DNA of 64,000 nucleotides from Robinsoniella peoriensis (GCF_000797495.1 NZ_JTGN01000010.1:62001-126000); one strand, 5' to 3'. Positions 25,676-35,253 are shown, numbered from the stretch's first letter. The notes: a model not told the origin generated them from the letters alone. Numbers and translations: made by a program.

Positions 25676-28600
25676 ATGAAGAAAAAGATTTTATCAATGA
25701 TTACGGCACTGGCTGTCATTGTTTCCAGTATTGCACCGGGGATAACAGTAAGTGCGGCGGCTGATCAGGAGGCCACGACAGGAACTACCTATTATGTCAG
25801 CACATTAAATGGAAAGGACAGCAATGATGGAACATCGGAATCGAATGCTTTCTACAGTTTACAGAAAATAAATGAATTAACGTTACAGCCCGGAGACCGG
25901 GTACTGCTGGAATCCGGATCGGAATTTACAAATGGGTACCTGCATCTTTATGAACAATCTGGCTCCCCGGAGTCACCGATTGTCATAGACAAATACGGAG
26001 ATGGAAACAATCCTGTAATTAATACAAACGGGCAGGGGATCTGGTACCAGAACTATGGAGGAATGCTGGACAATGTAAATCATGTCTTTAAAGGATATGT
26101 TTCGTCATCGGTACTCCTGTATGATTCGGAATATATAGAGATCAAGAACCTGGAAATAACTAACAGGGGTCCAAAAATTGAAACCGTATATAACAATCAA
26201 AAAGTTATGGAACGTACGGGAGTAGCTGCCATTGCCCAGAACAAGGGTACTGTAGACCACATTTACCTAAATCAGCTGAACATACATGATGTAATCGGAA
26301 ATGTATACGATAAGCACATGGACAACGGCGGAATCCAGATGAATGTCTTGAAACCGAAAAATGAAGAAGCAACAGGGATCTCAAGATATAATGATGTTAA
26401 AATAGAAAACTGTTACCTGGACAATGTAAATCGTTGGGGGATTGCGATTGGTTATACTGCATACTTTGATAAGTTTGCAGGTACGGCAATTCCGGATGAT
26501 GTCATTGCAAAATACGGTCACGGAAATGTTGAAATCCGGAATAATTACGTGAAAGAAGCCGGGGGAGATGCCATAACAACTATGTATTGTGACCGCCCGT
26601 TGATTGAGTATAACGTATCAGATGGTGCGGCAAGGCAGATAAATGATGCCGACTATATTGCAACGGGTCAAGGAAAAGTGGCAGCTGGGATTTGGCCGTG
26701 GAAATGTAAGGATGCGGTATTCCAGTACAATGAAGCGTTTGATACTTATTTTAATGGGGATGGTCAGGCCTGGGATGCTGATTCCGGAGATGGAACAATC
26801 TACCAGTATAACTACAGCCATAATAACGGCGGCGGGTGTGTAATGTTCTGCCTGCAGCAGTCGTACCGTAATATTTTCCGTTATAATATCAGCCAAAATG
26901 ATCTGTCAGGCGTGATTAATGCACCAGCCCAGCCGGATTCCCATATTTACAACAACGTCTTCTATGTAAAAGAAGGTGTTCCGTTTATTCGTCCGGGCAT
27001 GACCGGAGGTGTTATGAATGTGGAAAATAATATTATCTATTATGCCGGTGATCAGGCAAAAACAGAAAGCTGGACCTTAAACGGAACCAGAGCAAGCTAT
27101 AGCAACAACCTCTATTATAACTATGCCAATATTCCTGGAGATGATGAGAATGCGGTAAACGTAACGGCAGGAACACAAGTGTTTGAAGATCCGGGAAAAG
27201 CCCCTTCAGCTACTAATGGTGTGATAAATTCCCATGAAGACCCGTCTCAGAAAACCGTATTTGACGGATATAAGCTGGCTGAAAATTCACCTGCCATCAA
27301 TGCCGGAAAAGTTATACAGGATAACGGAGAACAGGATTTCTTCGGTAATGAAATAACAGGAATACCGGACATTGGGGCACATGAATCTGATATTGCCAGC
27401 ATGGGCTTGTTTTCATCCGTATATACTATTGCAGACCGTCAGATTAGCGGGTTGGCAATGAACACAACTGTAGAGCAATTTTTAGGCAATTTAGTTTACG
27501 ATAAGAAATTAGAAGTACATGTATTTGATAGGGAAGAGCAGGAGCTGACAGGGAAGGATATTGTGTCAGGCGGCAGCAAGCTGACTTTATCTGATGGAAA
27601 CGCGACGGTTGAATATGTGGTAACGGCAAGTACGGACAATAGTATCAAGGATTCTATTTTTGAGATCAGGGATGATGCAGTCTATGTACCAATGACGGAA
27701 AAAGCAGCTGTCTCTGTAGAGGATATACTTACTGGAATTACCGTGCATGATACGGCTGTTAAAAAGCTTTATCAGAATGATGCCGAAGTTACCCAAGGAA
27801 ATGTGAAAGATGGCATGACCTTAAAAGTAATTGCGGAAGACGGTTCCGAAGCAGACTATACAATCACTGCTAAAAATGAGTATCATTGGGCAAAGGATTT
27901 TGTAGAGGAACAGCAGGGGAATGTGTGGTTTGCCCAGCAGAAAGAAAATGACACATATAGCAATATGACTGTATTCGATCCTACGTATGCCACTTGGAAC
28001 GGAAAAGAATACGCTATCATTGGTCTGCAGGGAAACAAAGGACAGCCAACGGCAGATAAGAATGGGTTATTCTGTGATTCTCTGGCAGTTGCCCAGCGTG
28101 CACAAGGCTATTCAGCAGCTTATCGTTCACCTGTGTCAGGAAATATCATCATGTCATTTAAAGACATGGGGGATAAGAAAAACGCATATCTCCGCCAGGC
28201 ATCTGCTGCTTCAACGAATACGGGATCAAATGTATTCCTGACGATTACCAAAAACGGTGAGCAGGTTGGTGAAAAAGTTCAGATACCAAATGATGGAAGC
28301 GGTGTGGAAATTGCTCCTTCCGCTATGCAGGTTGCAAAGGGGGATTATATCAGGCTTGAGATCAACAATGAAGGCAGTCAGAATGCAAGTCGTCCTTCTG
28401 CATATGTTACACCTGTCATTACTTATGTAGATGTAGCTGAAACGGATACCCAGGCACCAACCACTCCTGATAATATAAAGGCAGAGGATATTACAAGTAC
28501 ATCAGCTAACATCAGCTGGGATGCATCTGCCGACAATGTAGGCGTTACAGGATACGAAGTAAAAAATGGAAATGAAATTATAAAAAATATCTCGGAAGGT

Positions 28601-30979
28601 ACAAGTGCCAGCCTGGATGGATTGATTCCTTCAACGGAATATACCATAACAGTAACTGCATTTGATGCAGCAGGCAACAAATCAGAGCCGGGAAGTGTTA
28701 CCTTCGAGACAAAACAACTGGAAGATACCCAGAAACCAACAGCACCTGCAAATATAAAGGTAACCGATATTACGGACACTTCAGCGACAATTACCTGGAA
28801 TGCGTCTGCAGACAATGTTGGGGTACGGGGATATAAAGTATTAAATGGTAGTGAAGAATTAGCAGATGTAACAGATACCAGAGTTACCTTACAGGAATTA
28901 GCACCCGAAACAGATTATGCTTTGACGATTGTGGCATATGATGCAGCAGGCAACCATTCGGATCCTGCCGCCGCAACATTTACAACAGCAGAGAAACCGG
29001 ATACGGAAAGCCCGACAGTACCTGCCGATGTAAGAGCGGAAGATATCACCGATACTACCGCTATGATCTTATGGACAGCTTCTGCCGATAACAAAGCAGT
29101 AGCAGGATACCGGGTTAAAAATGGTAATGTAATCCTGAAAGATCAGGTAACCGATACAAAGGTACAACTGGTTAATCTGGAACCTGGAACGGATTATGTC
29201 ATAAATGTTGTGGCATATGATGCAGCCGGAAACGAATCAGCTCCGGGAAGCGTATCCTTTACCACTCTTGGAGAGACAGCGGAACCGGATACGGAAAAAC
29301 CGTCAGTACCGGCGGATGTTAAGGCTGAAAATGTTACATCAGATACAGCAGAAATTTCCTGGACGGCTTCTGCAGATAATATTGGGGTAATCGGCTATAA
29401 AGTAATGAATCAGGAGACGCTGTTAGCTAACGTAACCGATGGCACAAGTTTCCAGTTAAAGGAATTGGCTGCAGCAACAGAATATACAATTGATATAATT
29501 GCATACGATGCTGCGGGAAATGAATCAGATCCGGGAAGCGTTACGTTTACAACTTCCGAACTGATAGATGAAGAGGCACCCTCAACGCCTGCCAATATAA
29601 AAGCAGAGCGCATAGCCCAGACATCGGCATGGATCAGCTGGAATCCTTCCAACGACAATATCGGAGTGACAGGATATGAAGTGAAAAATGGTGACAGCAT
29701 ACTTGCAGAAGTAACAGGGGAAACCAGAGTAGAATTAAAGGATCTCTTACGAGGTACGGAATACACAATCAGCATCACGGCACACGATGCAGCCGGAAAC
29801 CGGTCAGAACCCGGAATAGTGAGCTTTACCACATTAAGGGCAGATGCTTCCGGATTAAATGCAAAAATTATAGAAGCACAGGCTATTAAAAATGACAATG
29901 GCATATATACAAAGAGCAGCTATGCAGATTTACAGAATGCAATTTTAGATGCTAAAGAAACTGCAGAGAATAAAAACAGCAGTGATGAAGACATCCGGAC
30001 GGCAATAGCGGATTTACAGGATGCAATGAAGCTGGTGAAGGTAACTTTGACCCTGAATACTGGCAAGGCAGAAATGGAAGCAGGAGATATGCTGCAGCTT
30101 ACCCCGTTAACTAATGAAACAGAAGCAGTAGTCACCTGGAGTTCGTCCAATGAGAAAGCGGTCTCTGTTGACACAAAGGGAATGGTGAAAGCAATTGCAC
30201 CCGGAACAGCTGCAGTAAAAGCAAATCTGGGCTCAATCACTGCAGTGTGTACGATTACGGTAAAATCCAGACCGGCACCAACACCGGGACCGACGCTGAC
30301 GCTGAACAAGAGCAGAGTGACCATTTATACCAAAGGAACCAAGACAGTTAAATTAACTGCAAAAGTGACAGGTCCAAGTAAAAAAGTAACCTGGAAATCC
30401 AGTGATTCGAAAATAGCAACCGTGAAAAACGGTAAAGTAACTGCGAAAAAAGCAGGTAAAGTAACAATTACGGCAAAGGCAAACGGCATTCAGAAGACAT
30501 GTCTTATAACTGTTAAAAAACCTGCATTAAAGCTTAGCAGATCCAGACTTACACTGTATACAAAAGGAAAAACAACAGCAGAAATAAACGCAAAGATAAC
30601 AGGCTCCAGCAAACGAATTGTGTGGAAAACCAGCAATAAAAAAATCGCAGCAGTTAAAAACGGCAAAGTTACAGCCAAAAAATCAGGCAGGGTAACGATC
30701 ACCGCAAAAGCAAACGGCATCACAAGAAGATGTGAAGTAACGGTGAAAAAACCAAGCCTGAAAGTGAAAAGCGGTATGGAAATATTCCTGAAAAAAGGAA
30801 AAACTGCCAAAATATCCGCAAAAGCAAAGCCAGACGGAAAGATCATATTTAAATCCAGTAAGAGTAAGATCGTTACCGTAAGCAAAAAAGGTGTGGTAAA
30901 AGCACTTAAAAAAGGAAGAGCTGAAATCACCGTATCCTGTAACGGGGTAAAGAAAATAATAAAAGTTCATGTAGATTAA
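25676..30979 (+). CDS. Giant secreted beta-helix protein with five FN3, FIVAR-like and four Big_2 domains
   Basis: 1767 aa, starting 15 nt after its paralog, so same operon. Signal peptide about 1-30. A beta-helix spans about residues 38-560, clearly homologous to the preceding protein, with the same acidic cluster GDGQAWDAD (Asp362, Asp367, Asp369) and YQYNYSHNNGGG. Next come a bacterial Ig/cadherin-like stretch, a beta-sandwich near residues 745-920, five FN3 repeats (about 924-1390), a FIVAR-like helical domain (ASGLNAKIIEAQAI, near 1394) and four Big_2 (BID_2) repeats to the end. No LPXTG or terminal membrane anchor is seen; the lysine-rich Big_2 tail may hold it on the wall. Modular layout resembles large host-glycan hydrolases such as LnbX. 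Specificity unproven. Confidence 0.8.
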   Translation: MKKKILSMITALAVIVSSIAPGITVSAAADQEATTGTTYYVSTLNGKDSNDGTSESNAFYSLQKINELTLQPGDRVLLESGSEFTNGYLHLYEQSGSPESPIVIDKYGDGNNPVINTNGQGIWYQNYGGMLDNVNHVFKGYVSSSVLLYDSEYIEIKNLEITNRGPKIETVYNNQKVMERTGVAAIAQNKGTVDHIYLNQLNIHDVIGNVYDKHMDNGGIQMNVLKPKNEEATGISRYNDVKIENCYLDNVNRWGIAIGYTAYFDKFAGTAIPDDVIAKYGHGNVEIRNNYVKEAGGDAITTMYCDRPLIEYNVSDGAARQINDADYIATGQGKVAAGIWPWKCKDAVFQYNEAFDTYFNGDGQAWDADSGDGTIYQYNYSHNNGGGCVMFCLQQSYRNIFRYNISQNDLSGVINAPAQPDSHIYNNVFYVKEGVPFIRPGMTGGVMNVENNIIYYAGDQAKTESWTLNGTRASYSNNLYYNYANIPGDDENAVNVTAGTQVFEDPGKAPSATNGVINSHEDPSQKTVFDGYKLAENSPAINAGKVIQDNGEQDFFGNEITGIPDIGAHESDIASMGLFSSVYTIADRQISGLAMNTTVEQFLGNLVYDKKLEVHVFDREEQELTGKDIVSGGSKLTLSDGNATVEYVVTASTDNSIKDSIFEIRDDAVYVPMTEKAAVSVEDILTGITVHDTAVKKLYQNDAEVTQGNVKDGMTLKVIAEDGSEADYTITAKNEYHWAKDFVEEQQGNVWFAQQKENDTYSNMTVFDPTYATWNGKEYAIIGLQGNKGQPTADKNGLFCDSLAVAQRAQGYSAAYRSPVSGNIIMSFKDMGDKKNAYLRQASAASTNTGSNVFLTITKNGEQVGEKVQIPNDGSGVEIAPSAMQVAKGDYIRLEINNEGSQNASRPSAYVTPVITYVDVAETDTQAPTTPDNIKAEDITSTSANISWDASADNVGVTGYEVKNGNEIIKNISEGTSASLDGLIPSTEYTITVTAFDAAGNKSEPGSVTFETKQLEDTQKPTAPANIKVTDITDTSATITWNASADNVGVRGYKVLNGSEELADVTDTRVTLQELAPETDYALTIVAYDAAGNHSDPAAATFTTAEKPDTESPTVPADVRAEDITDTTAMILWTASADNKAVAGYRVKNGNVILKDQVTDTKVQLVNLEPGTDYVINVVAYDAAGNESAPGSVSFTTLGETAEPDTEKPSVPADVKAENVTSDTAEISWTASADNIGVIGYKVMNQETLLANVTDGTSFQLKELAAATEYTIDIIAYDAAGNESDPGSVTFTTSELIDEEAPSTPANIKAERIAQTSAWISWNPSNDNIGVTGYEVKNGDSILAEVTGETRVELKDLLRGTEYTISITAHDAAGNRSEPGIVSFTTLRADASGLNAKIIEAQAIKNDNGIYTKSSYADLQNAILDAKETAENKNSSDEDIRTAIADLQDAMKLVKVTLTLNTGKAEMEAGDMLQLTPLTNETEAVVTWSSSNEKAVSVDTKGMVKAIAPGTAAVKANLGSITAVCTITVKSRPAPTPGPTLTLNKSRVTIYTKGTKTVKLTAKVTGPSKKVTWKSSDSKIATVKNGKVTAKKAGKVTITAKANGIQKTCLITVKKPALKLSRSRLTLYTKGKTTAEINAKITGSSKRIVWKTSNKKIAAVKNGKVTAKKSGRVTITAKANGITRRCEVTVKKPSLKVKSGMEIFLKKGKTAKISAKAKPDGKIIFKSSKSKIVTVSKKGVVKALKKGRAEITVSCNGVKKIIKVHVD
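28445..29845 (+). repeat. Five tandem FN3 coding repeats
   Basis: Repeat starts at 28445, 28724, 29000, 29288 and 29567 (periods 279, 276, 288, 279 nt), each encoding a D-T/E-x-x-P-x-x-P opening, an ISW or ITW core and a DAAGN-type strand. The DNA has diverged, so these are not recent duplications. Confidence 0.85.
30040..30979 (+). repeat. Four tandem Big_2 (Ig-like) coding repeats
   Basis: Units of about 230 nt encode LTL-type first strands, VTWKSSDSKIATVKNGKVTA-like centres and a terminal ITVKKP. The second and third units are most alike; the fourth is shorter and ends the protein. Confidence 0.85.
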
Positions 30980-31052
30980 AGCTTAGAAACCCGGCAGAAT
31001 TTTGTTAATGACGGATCGTAATGTCTGAATGCAGAAAACCTGCAGGCTGGTG

Positions 31053-31084
31053 AAACAGAGAGATGGATCCTCATCTCTCTGTTT
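31053..31084 (+). terminator. Rho-independent terminator after the beta-helix operon
   Basis: AAACAGAGAGATG (31053-31065) pairs perfectly with CATCTCTCTGTTT (31072-31084), with a 6-nt loop and terminal T. Confidence 0.88.
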
Positions 31085-31173
31085 TGAATAGGGCAAAAAT
31101 AATGCATGAAAAGAAGAATCTGCATAATTTATGATTTTAATACGCATGCTATGAAAAAGCGAGGTGATAAATC

Positions 31174-31608
31174 ATGATTACGAATGCAGAACAAGAGATT
31201 CTCTATGGAATCTGTAAAGAAAGTAAAACGGCACTTCTTGATATACACACCATTTTGAGCAAGGTGTACGATGATGAGCTGGCACTCGATTTGAATTTGC
31301 AGGCAGCCAGGTATTCAAGACTGGAAGAAAAAGCGGCTGACAGCCTGCGGGAAAAGGGAATATCAGATACGGCACTTAAGCTGGGTGACAGGACAAAACG
31401 CTGGGCATCCCTGCAGGCAGGTACGGTATTTAATGTAAGTACTTCCCATATAGCTGACATGATGATACAAAAGAAAGAAGAACGACTTACTGAGGTCAAG
31501 AAAACAGTAGACCATAATCCGGTTGTGCACAATATGGTATATGAACTCGCAGAAGAATTTCTGGGATTCGAAGAAGATACCATCCGGATTCTCAAGTCAT
31601 ATTTGTGA
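31174..31608 (+). CDS. Small all-helical protein of unknown function
   Basis: 144 aa, soluble, no signal peptide. Not recognised with certainty. It is predicted almost entirely helical (EEKAADSLREKGISDTALKL, MIQKKEERLTEVKK, VYELAEEFLGFEEDTIRILK), and the pattern of four amphipathic helices with a Tyr/Glu-rich third of the chain resembles ferritin-like or DUF2383-type bundles. The canonical ExxH metal ligands are not clear. GCGAGGTG precedes the ATG. It lies between two terminator/promoter boundaries, upstream of gdhA but with a separate promoter between them. Confidence 0.6.
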   Translation: MITNAEQEILYGICKESKTALLDIHTILSKVYDDELALDLNLQAARYSRLEEKAADSLREKGISDTALKLGDRTKRWASLQAGTVFNVSTSHIADMMIQKKEERLTEVKKTVDHNPVVHNMVYELAEEFLGFEEDTIRILKSYL

Positions 31609-31649
31609 AAAGGTCCCAAAATATATTGTAAAGAAATGTCAAAAATTAC

Positions 31650-31678
31650 TTGTCATCAGCTTCTGTACATTATATAAT
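31650..31678 (+). promoter_or_regulatory. Sigma-A promoter of gdhA
   Basis: TTGTCA (31650-31655), 17-nt spacer, TATAAT (31673-31678): a near-consensus promoter 88 nt upstream of the gdhA ATG. The leader between them contains AAGGAGG at about 31753. Confidence 0.8.
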
Positions 31679-31765
31679 ACAAAATGGAACTAAAATGTAA
31701 AGGGCAGATGGTATGAGGAGTGTCTGTTTTTTGCTGGAAAACATTTATGCTAAGGAGGATTTAAA

Positions 31766-33100
31766 ATGTCATATGTTGATGAGGTAATTGAACTGGTAGT
31801 GAAAAAGAACCCTGCTGAATCTGAATTCCATCAGGCAGTGAAAGAAGTTCTGGAATCTTTACGCGTTGTAGTAGAAGCAAATGAAGAAAAGTTCAGAAAA
31901 GATGCATTGCTTGAAAGACTAGTAGAGCCGGAAAGACAATTCAAATTCCGCGTGCCTTGGGTAGACGACAAGGGACAGGTACAGGTAAACACAGGATATC
32001 GTGTGCAGTTTAACAGCGCAATCGGACCTTACAAAGGCGGTCTTCGTCTTCATCCATCCGTAAATATAGGTATTATCAAATTCCTGGGATTCGAGCAGAT
32101 TTTCAAGAACTCACTGACAGGTCTTCCGATTGGCGGCGGTAAAGGTGGATGTGATTTTGATCCTAAGGGCAAATCAGACAGAGAAGTTATGGCATTCTGC
32201 CAGAGCTTTATGACAGAGCTTTGCAAATATATTGGCGCTGATACAGACGTGCCGGCAGGAGATATTGGAACAGGTGCAAGAGAAATCGGATACATGTTCG
32301 GACAGTATAAGAGAATCCGCGGCGTTTACGAAGGCGTATTAACAGGTAAAGGTTTATCCTACGGTGGATCTTTAGCAAGAACAGAAGCTACCGGATATGG
32401 TTTATTATATTTAACAGAAGAATTATTAAAGATCAACGGAAAAGAATTAGCAGGCAAAACCGTAGCAGTATCCGGTTCCGGAAATGTTGCAATCTACGCA
32501 ACCCAGAAAGCACATCAGCTGGGCGCTAAAGTGGTAACAGTAAGTGATTCTACCGGTTGGGTTTATGATCCGGATGGAATTGACGTTGATGTATTAAAAG
32601 AGATTAAAGAAGTAAAACGTGCAAGATTGACAGAATACAAAAACTACAGACCAAATGCAGAATACCATGAAGGCAAAGGCGTATGGACAGCAAAAGTTGA
32701 TATTGCCCTTCCATGTGCGACACAGAATGAACTGGATGTAGAAGATGCTAAGACATTAGTAGCCAACGGCTGCTTCGCAGTATGCGAAGGTGCAAACATG
32801 CCTACAACACTGGAAGCAACAAAATACCTTCAGGAAAACGGCGTAATCTTTGCTCCTGGTAAGGCAGCAAATGCAGGTGGTGTTGCTACTTCCGCACTTG
32901 AAATGTCACAGAACAGCGAAAGACTGAGCTGGTCATTCGAAGAAGTGGATTCCAAGTTGCAGGGAATCATGGTTAATATCTGCCATAATATGTCAGACGC
33001 TGCAAAACGTTACGGACAGGAAGGCAACTATGTATTAGGTGCTAACATCGCAGGATTTGAAAAAATTGTAGATGCAATGAACGCACAGGGAATTGTATAA
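31766..33100 (+). CDS. gdhA: NADP-specific glutamate dehydrogenase
   Basis: Hexameric enzyme that makes glutamate from 2-oxoglutarate and ammonium; 444 aa, full length. The substrate domain shows the PYKGGLRLHPSVN block and the catalytic lysine motif GGGKGGCDFDPKGKS. The Rossmann domain carries VAVSGSGNVA. Length and the SGSGNVA/DSTGWV region fit the small bacterial NADP-dependent type. GGAGG lies 7 nt before the ATG. The strong upstream promoter and A/T-biased third positions suggest high expression, typical of ammonium assimilation in Clostridia. Confidence 0.97.
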   Translation: MSYVDEVIELVVKKNPAESEFHQAVKEVLESLRVVVEANEEKFRKDALLERLVEPERQFKFRVPWVDDKGQVQVNTGYRVQFNSAIGPYKGGLRLHPSVNIGIIKFLGFEQIFKNSLTGLPIGGGKGGCDFDPKGKSDREVMAFCQSFMTELCKYIGADTDVPAGDIGTGAREIGYMFGQYKRIRGVYEGVLTGKGLSYGGSLARTEATGYGLLYLTEELLKINGKELAGKTVAVSGSGNVAIYATQKAHQLGAKVVTVSDSTGWVYDPDGIDVDVLKEIKEVKRARLTEYKNYRPNAEYHEGKGVWTAKVDIALPCATQNELDVEDAKTLVANGCFAVCEGANMPTTLEATKYLQENGVIFAPGKAANAGGVATSALEMSQNSERLSWSFEEVDSKLQGIMVNICHNMSDAAKRYGQEGNYVLGANIAGFEKIVDAMNAQGIV

Positions 33101-33113
33101 TAGTCGTAAAATG

Positions 33114-33147
33114 TCCCGCAAGTATGATGCTTGCGGGATTTTTTTTT
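33114..33147 (+). terminator. Rho-independent terminator after gdhA
   Basis: TCCCGCAAG (33114-33122) pairs with CTTGCGGGA (33130-33138), followed by nine T. Confidence 0.93.
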
Positions 33148-33308
33148 GTCTGAATATTCTTGGCACAGAAGTAAAAAGGGGTTTTTGTATATAAATACCA
33201 ATTTTGAGTCTCTTTCCTGTAGGTTCTTCTTGTTTTTTCTATCCTCATTTGGCACAGAGTCAGCCGTATAGAGTGGAAGAAATTCTTGTTTTTTGTCCTA
33301 AAGTATAA

Positions 33309-33338
33309 TTGCAGACGGAGGCTTCTATATGGTATAAT
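33309..33338 (+). promoter_or_regulatory. Likely promoter of the sortase-anchored protein gene
   Basis: TTGCAG (33309-33314), 18-nt spacer, TATAAT (33333-33338). The roughly 255-nt region from the gdhA terminator to the next ATG otherwise holds only T-rich sequence with two loose copies of TTCTTGTTTTTT and of TTGGCACAGA; no gene is supported there. Confidence 0.5.
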
Positions 33339-33402
33339 CAATATAAAATTATGCTTGACAGTTAAAACGGCAAAAATAGCTCACCTGAAAGGATATAAAA
33401 AT

Positions 33403-35196
33403 ATGAAAAGTAAAAAATGGCTGGTACAAGGGATGGCAATACTCATTATGGTGGTATTATTTTCAGTGACGGTTTTTGCGGCTGATCATCAAATTTCGGC
33501 TGCTAATACAGAGAAAGAAAATCCTCTGGAACATTCTCTTTATATAAGGGGGCAGGAGGAAGAAGCGCTGTTGACCAGTGTCAGCGAAGAAGAGTGGAAA
33601 GAATTGAAGAAAGAGGGAAAAAGGGACAAGCAGGAAACTGCTTTTGTAGTGTTTCAATCCCAGAAAGCACCGACAGAAGAAGTTACCCAAACAGATATAT
33701 CCGAACTTGCAACGGAAACGGAAACGGTTGTAGAATCACAAGAAACTAATTTGCCAGTGTCAGATGAGGTATATGAAAAATCAACTGAAACCCAAAGATC
33801 TGAGCCAAGTGAGACATTTGAAGTAATGAGCGAGGCTCAAATGTCTGAGCCAGGTGAGGCATCCGAAGTAATAACCGAGGCCCAAATGTCTGAGCCGGAT
33901 GAAACATATGATGAAACAGCAGCCAAAACGCAAATGTCTGAGGCAGATGAGACATACGAAGAAACGGCCAATACCAGAATGTTAAAAGAGAATGAATTGC
34001 CGGTAAAAATCCCGGAGACAGAAATGATGGAGACAAGCAATCCGGTAAAAACTGTAAATCTTACAAAAAAACAGAAAAAATATATTAAAAAAGTATCAGA
34101 TATATTTACAGAAGTAGTAGTTATCTTTAATGGCTGCTCTCCAGAAGATGAATTGTTTTTGACCGAATACCCCAATGTAATCGTAAAGGTTTTAGAAAAG
34201 GAAGTTAAAGAAACGGATCTGGAAGACATAATGAAAGCTCTTAATATAGAAGAAACCAGAAATGATTACAATCATCATATCGATGAGATTAGAGTGAACC
34301 GGAGTGAAGGGGTGGAAAGCGAGTCTGAAAAACCCAAGATATTGAATAAGGAAACCAGAAAAGATAGTAGCCTTGAGAAAATTTCTGCTTCCGAAAATCC
34401 GATCACGTTGGTTGATGGTGGCGGTCTGCCGTCTGTCAGGGCAGCTAGCTCAAATAACAATGACACAGATACAGGCAATAATAAAAATAATGAGATAACC
34501 CTTACGTTTACCATTGACGACATGACCGCAGGAGAAGATATGCTTATAGCAACATGTGCGATTTCGTCGAAGAAAGAAATAACGAATGGAAAATTAACAT
34601 TTACCTATGATAAAAACATAATGACTCTTGAAAGTGCCGATACAGAGGATTTAGAGGCTTATGATAACAATGATATGACATGCCAGATCAATGATGCGAA
34701 TAATGGTGCTGCAACAGAGGGAACAATAGAGATGACTATTTCTTCGGCGCAGGGAGTTAAGCTGGAAGGAGATATGCTTTATTTATATTTTGATCTAAAG
34801 TCAATGGCTAAAATGGGAGATGTTTACGAAATAAAACTTGAAGTCAATGAGATGAAAAATGGCTCTGAAGATTTACCTACCAATGTCAGGCAAAGCTCGT
34901 ATACCGTAAAGGAAGAAGACGAGCTTGAAAATGAAGAGGAAGAAGATGATGGAAGTGACGGCGGTGTGGATGATGGCGAAGATGATGATGAGAGCGAGCC
35001 AGAAACACAGAGAACACAGGCTGCGAACAAATCAAACACAACAACATCTGAATCTGGAACAAAAAAAACAACAACAACCGCAACCAAAACCGCACCAAAA
35101 ACCGGTGATGAAACGAACACGGCACTTTGGTTAATCATGGGACTTGCATCTATGTTAACTGTACGGTATACATATAGAAAAAAAAGAAACGCATAA
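33403..35196 (+). CDS. Sortase-anchored surface protein with cohesin-like domain
   Basis: About 597 aa. Signal peptide to about residue 24 (LFSVTVFAAD). A long Glu/Thr/Ser-rich segment has repeated AQMSEP.ET units (about residues 125-195). A cohesin-fold module covers roughly 364-490 (LTFTIDDMTAGED, GKLTFTYDKNIMTLESA, LYLYFDLK). An acidic Asp/Glu linker leads to the sorting signal APKTGDE, a hydrophobic helix and the RKKRNA tail. The motif is a variant of LPXTG with Ala first. The frame opens at 33286, but GAAAGG and the signal peptide place the start at the ATG at 33403. Probably a wall-displayed scaffold or adhesin. It is bracketed by promoter and terminator. Confidence 0.8.
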   Translation: MKSKKWLVQGMAILIMVVLFSVTVFAADHQISAANTEKENPLEHSLYIRGQEEEALLTSVSEEEWKELKKEGKRDKQETAFVVFQSQKAPTEEVTQTDISELATETETVVESQETNLPVSDEVYEKSTETQRSEPSETFEVMSEAQMSEPGEASEVITEAQMSEPDETYDETAAKTQMSEADETYEETANTRMLKENELPVKIPETEMMETSNPVKTVNLTKKQKKYIKKVSDIFTEVVVIFNGCSPEDELFLTEYPNVIVKVLEKEVKETDLEDIMKALNIEETRNDYNHHIDEIRVNRSEGVESESEKPKILNKETRKDSSLEKISASENPITLVDGGGLPSVRAASSNNNDTDTGNNKNNEITLTFTIDDMTAGEDMLIATCAISSKKEITNGKLTFTYDKNIMTLESADTEDLEAYDNNDMTCQINDANNGAATEGTIEMTISSAQGVKLEGDMLYLYFDLKSMAKMGDVYEIKLEVNEMKNGSEDLPTNVRQSSYTVKEEDELENEEEEDDGSDGGVDDGEDDDESEPETQRTQAANKSNTTTSESGTKKTTTTATKTAPKTGDETNTALWLIMGLASMLTVRYTYRKKRNA

Positions 35197-35213
35197 TAGA
35201 GAGAATCTGTAAG

Positions 35214-35253
35214 AAGCCAATACACGTTAATTTTACAAATGTGTATTGGCTTT
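35214..35253 (+). terminator. Terminator after the sortase-anchored protein gene
   Basis: AAGCCAATACAC (35214-35225) pairs perfectly with GTGTATTGGCTT (35241-35252), followed by TTAAT. Confidence 0.85.

Noticed and set aside
28445..30979. Repeat-rich DNA as possible CRISPR or satellite array
   Set aside because: The repeats are in-frame FN3 and Big_2 protein modules of about 280 and 230 nt with diverged DNA, not short identical repeats with spacers.
33028..33341. Two overlapping minus-strand frames between gdhA and the surface protein gene
   Set aside because: They cross the gdhA terminator and the end of gdhA; composition is that of T-rich intergenic DNA.
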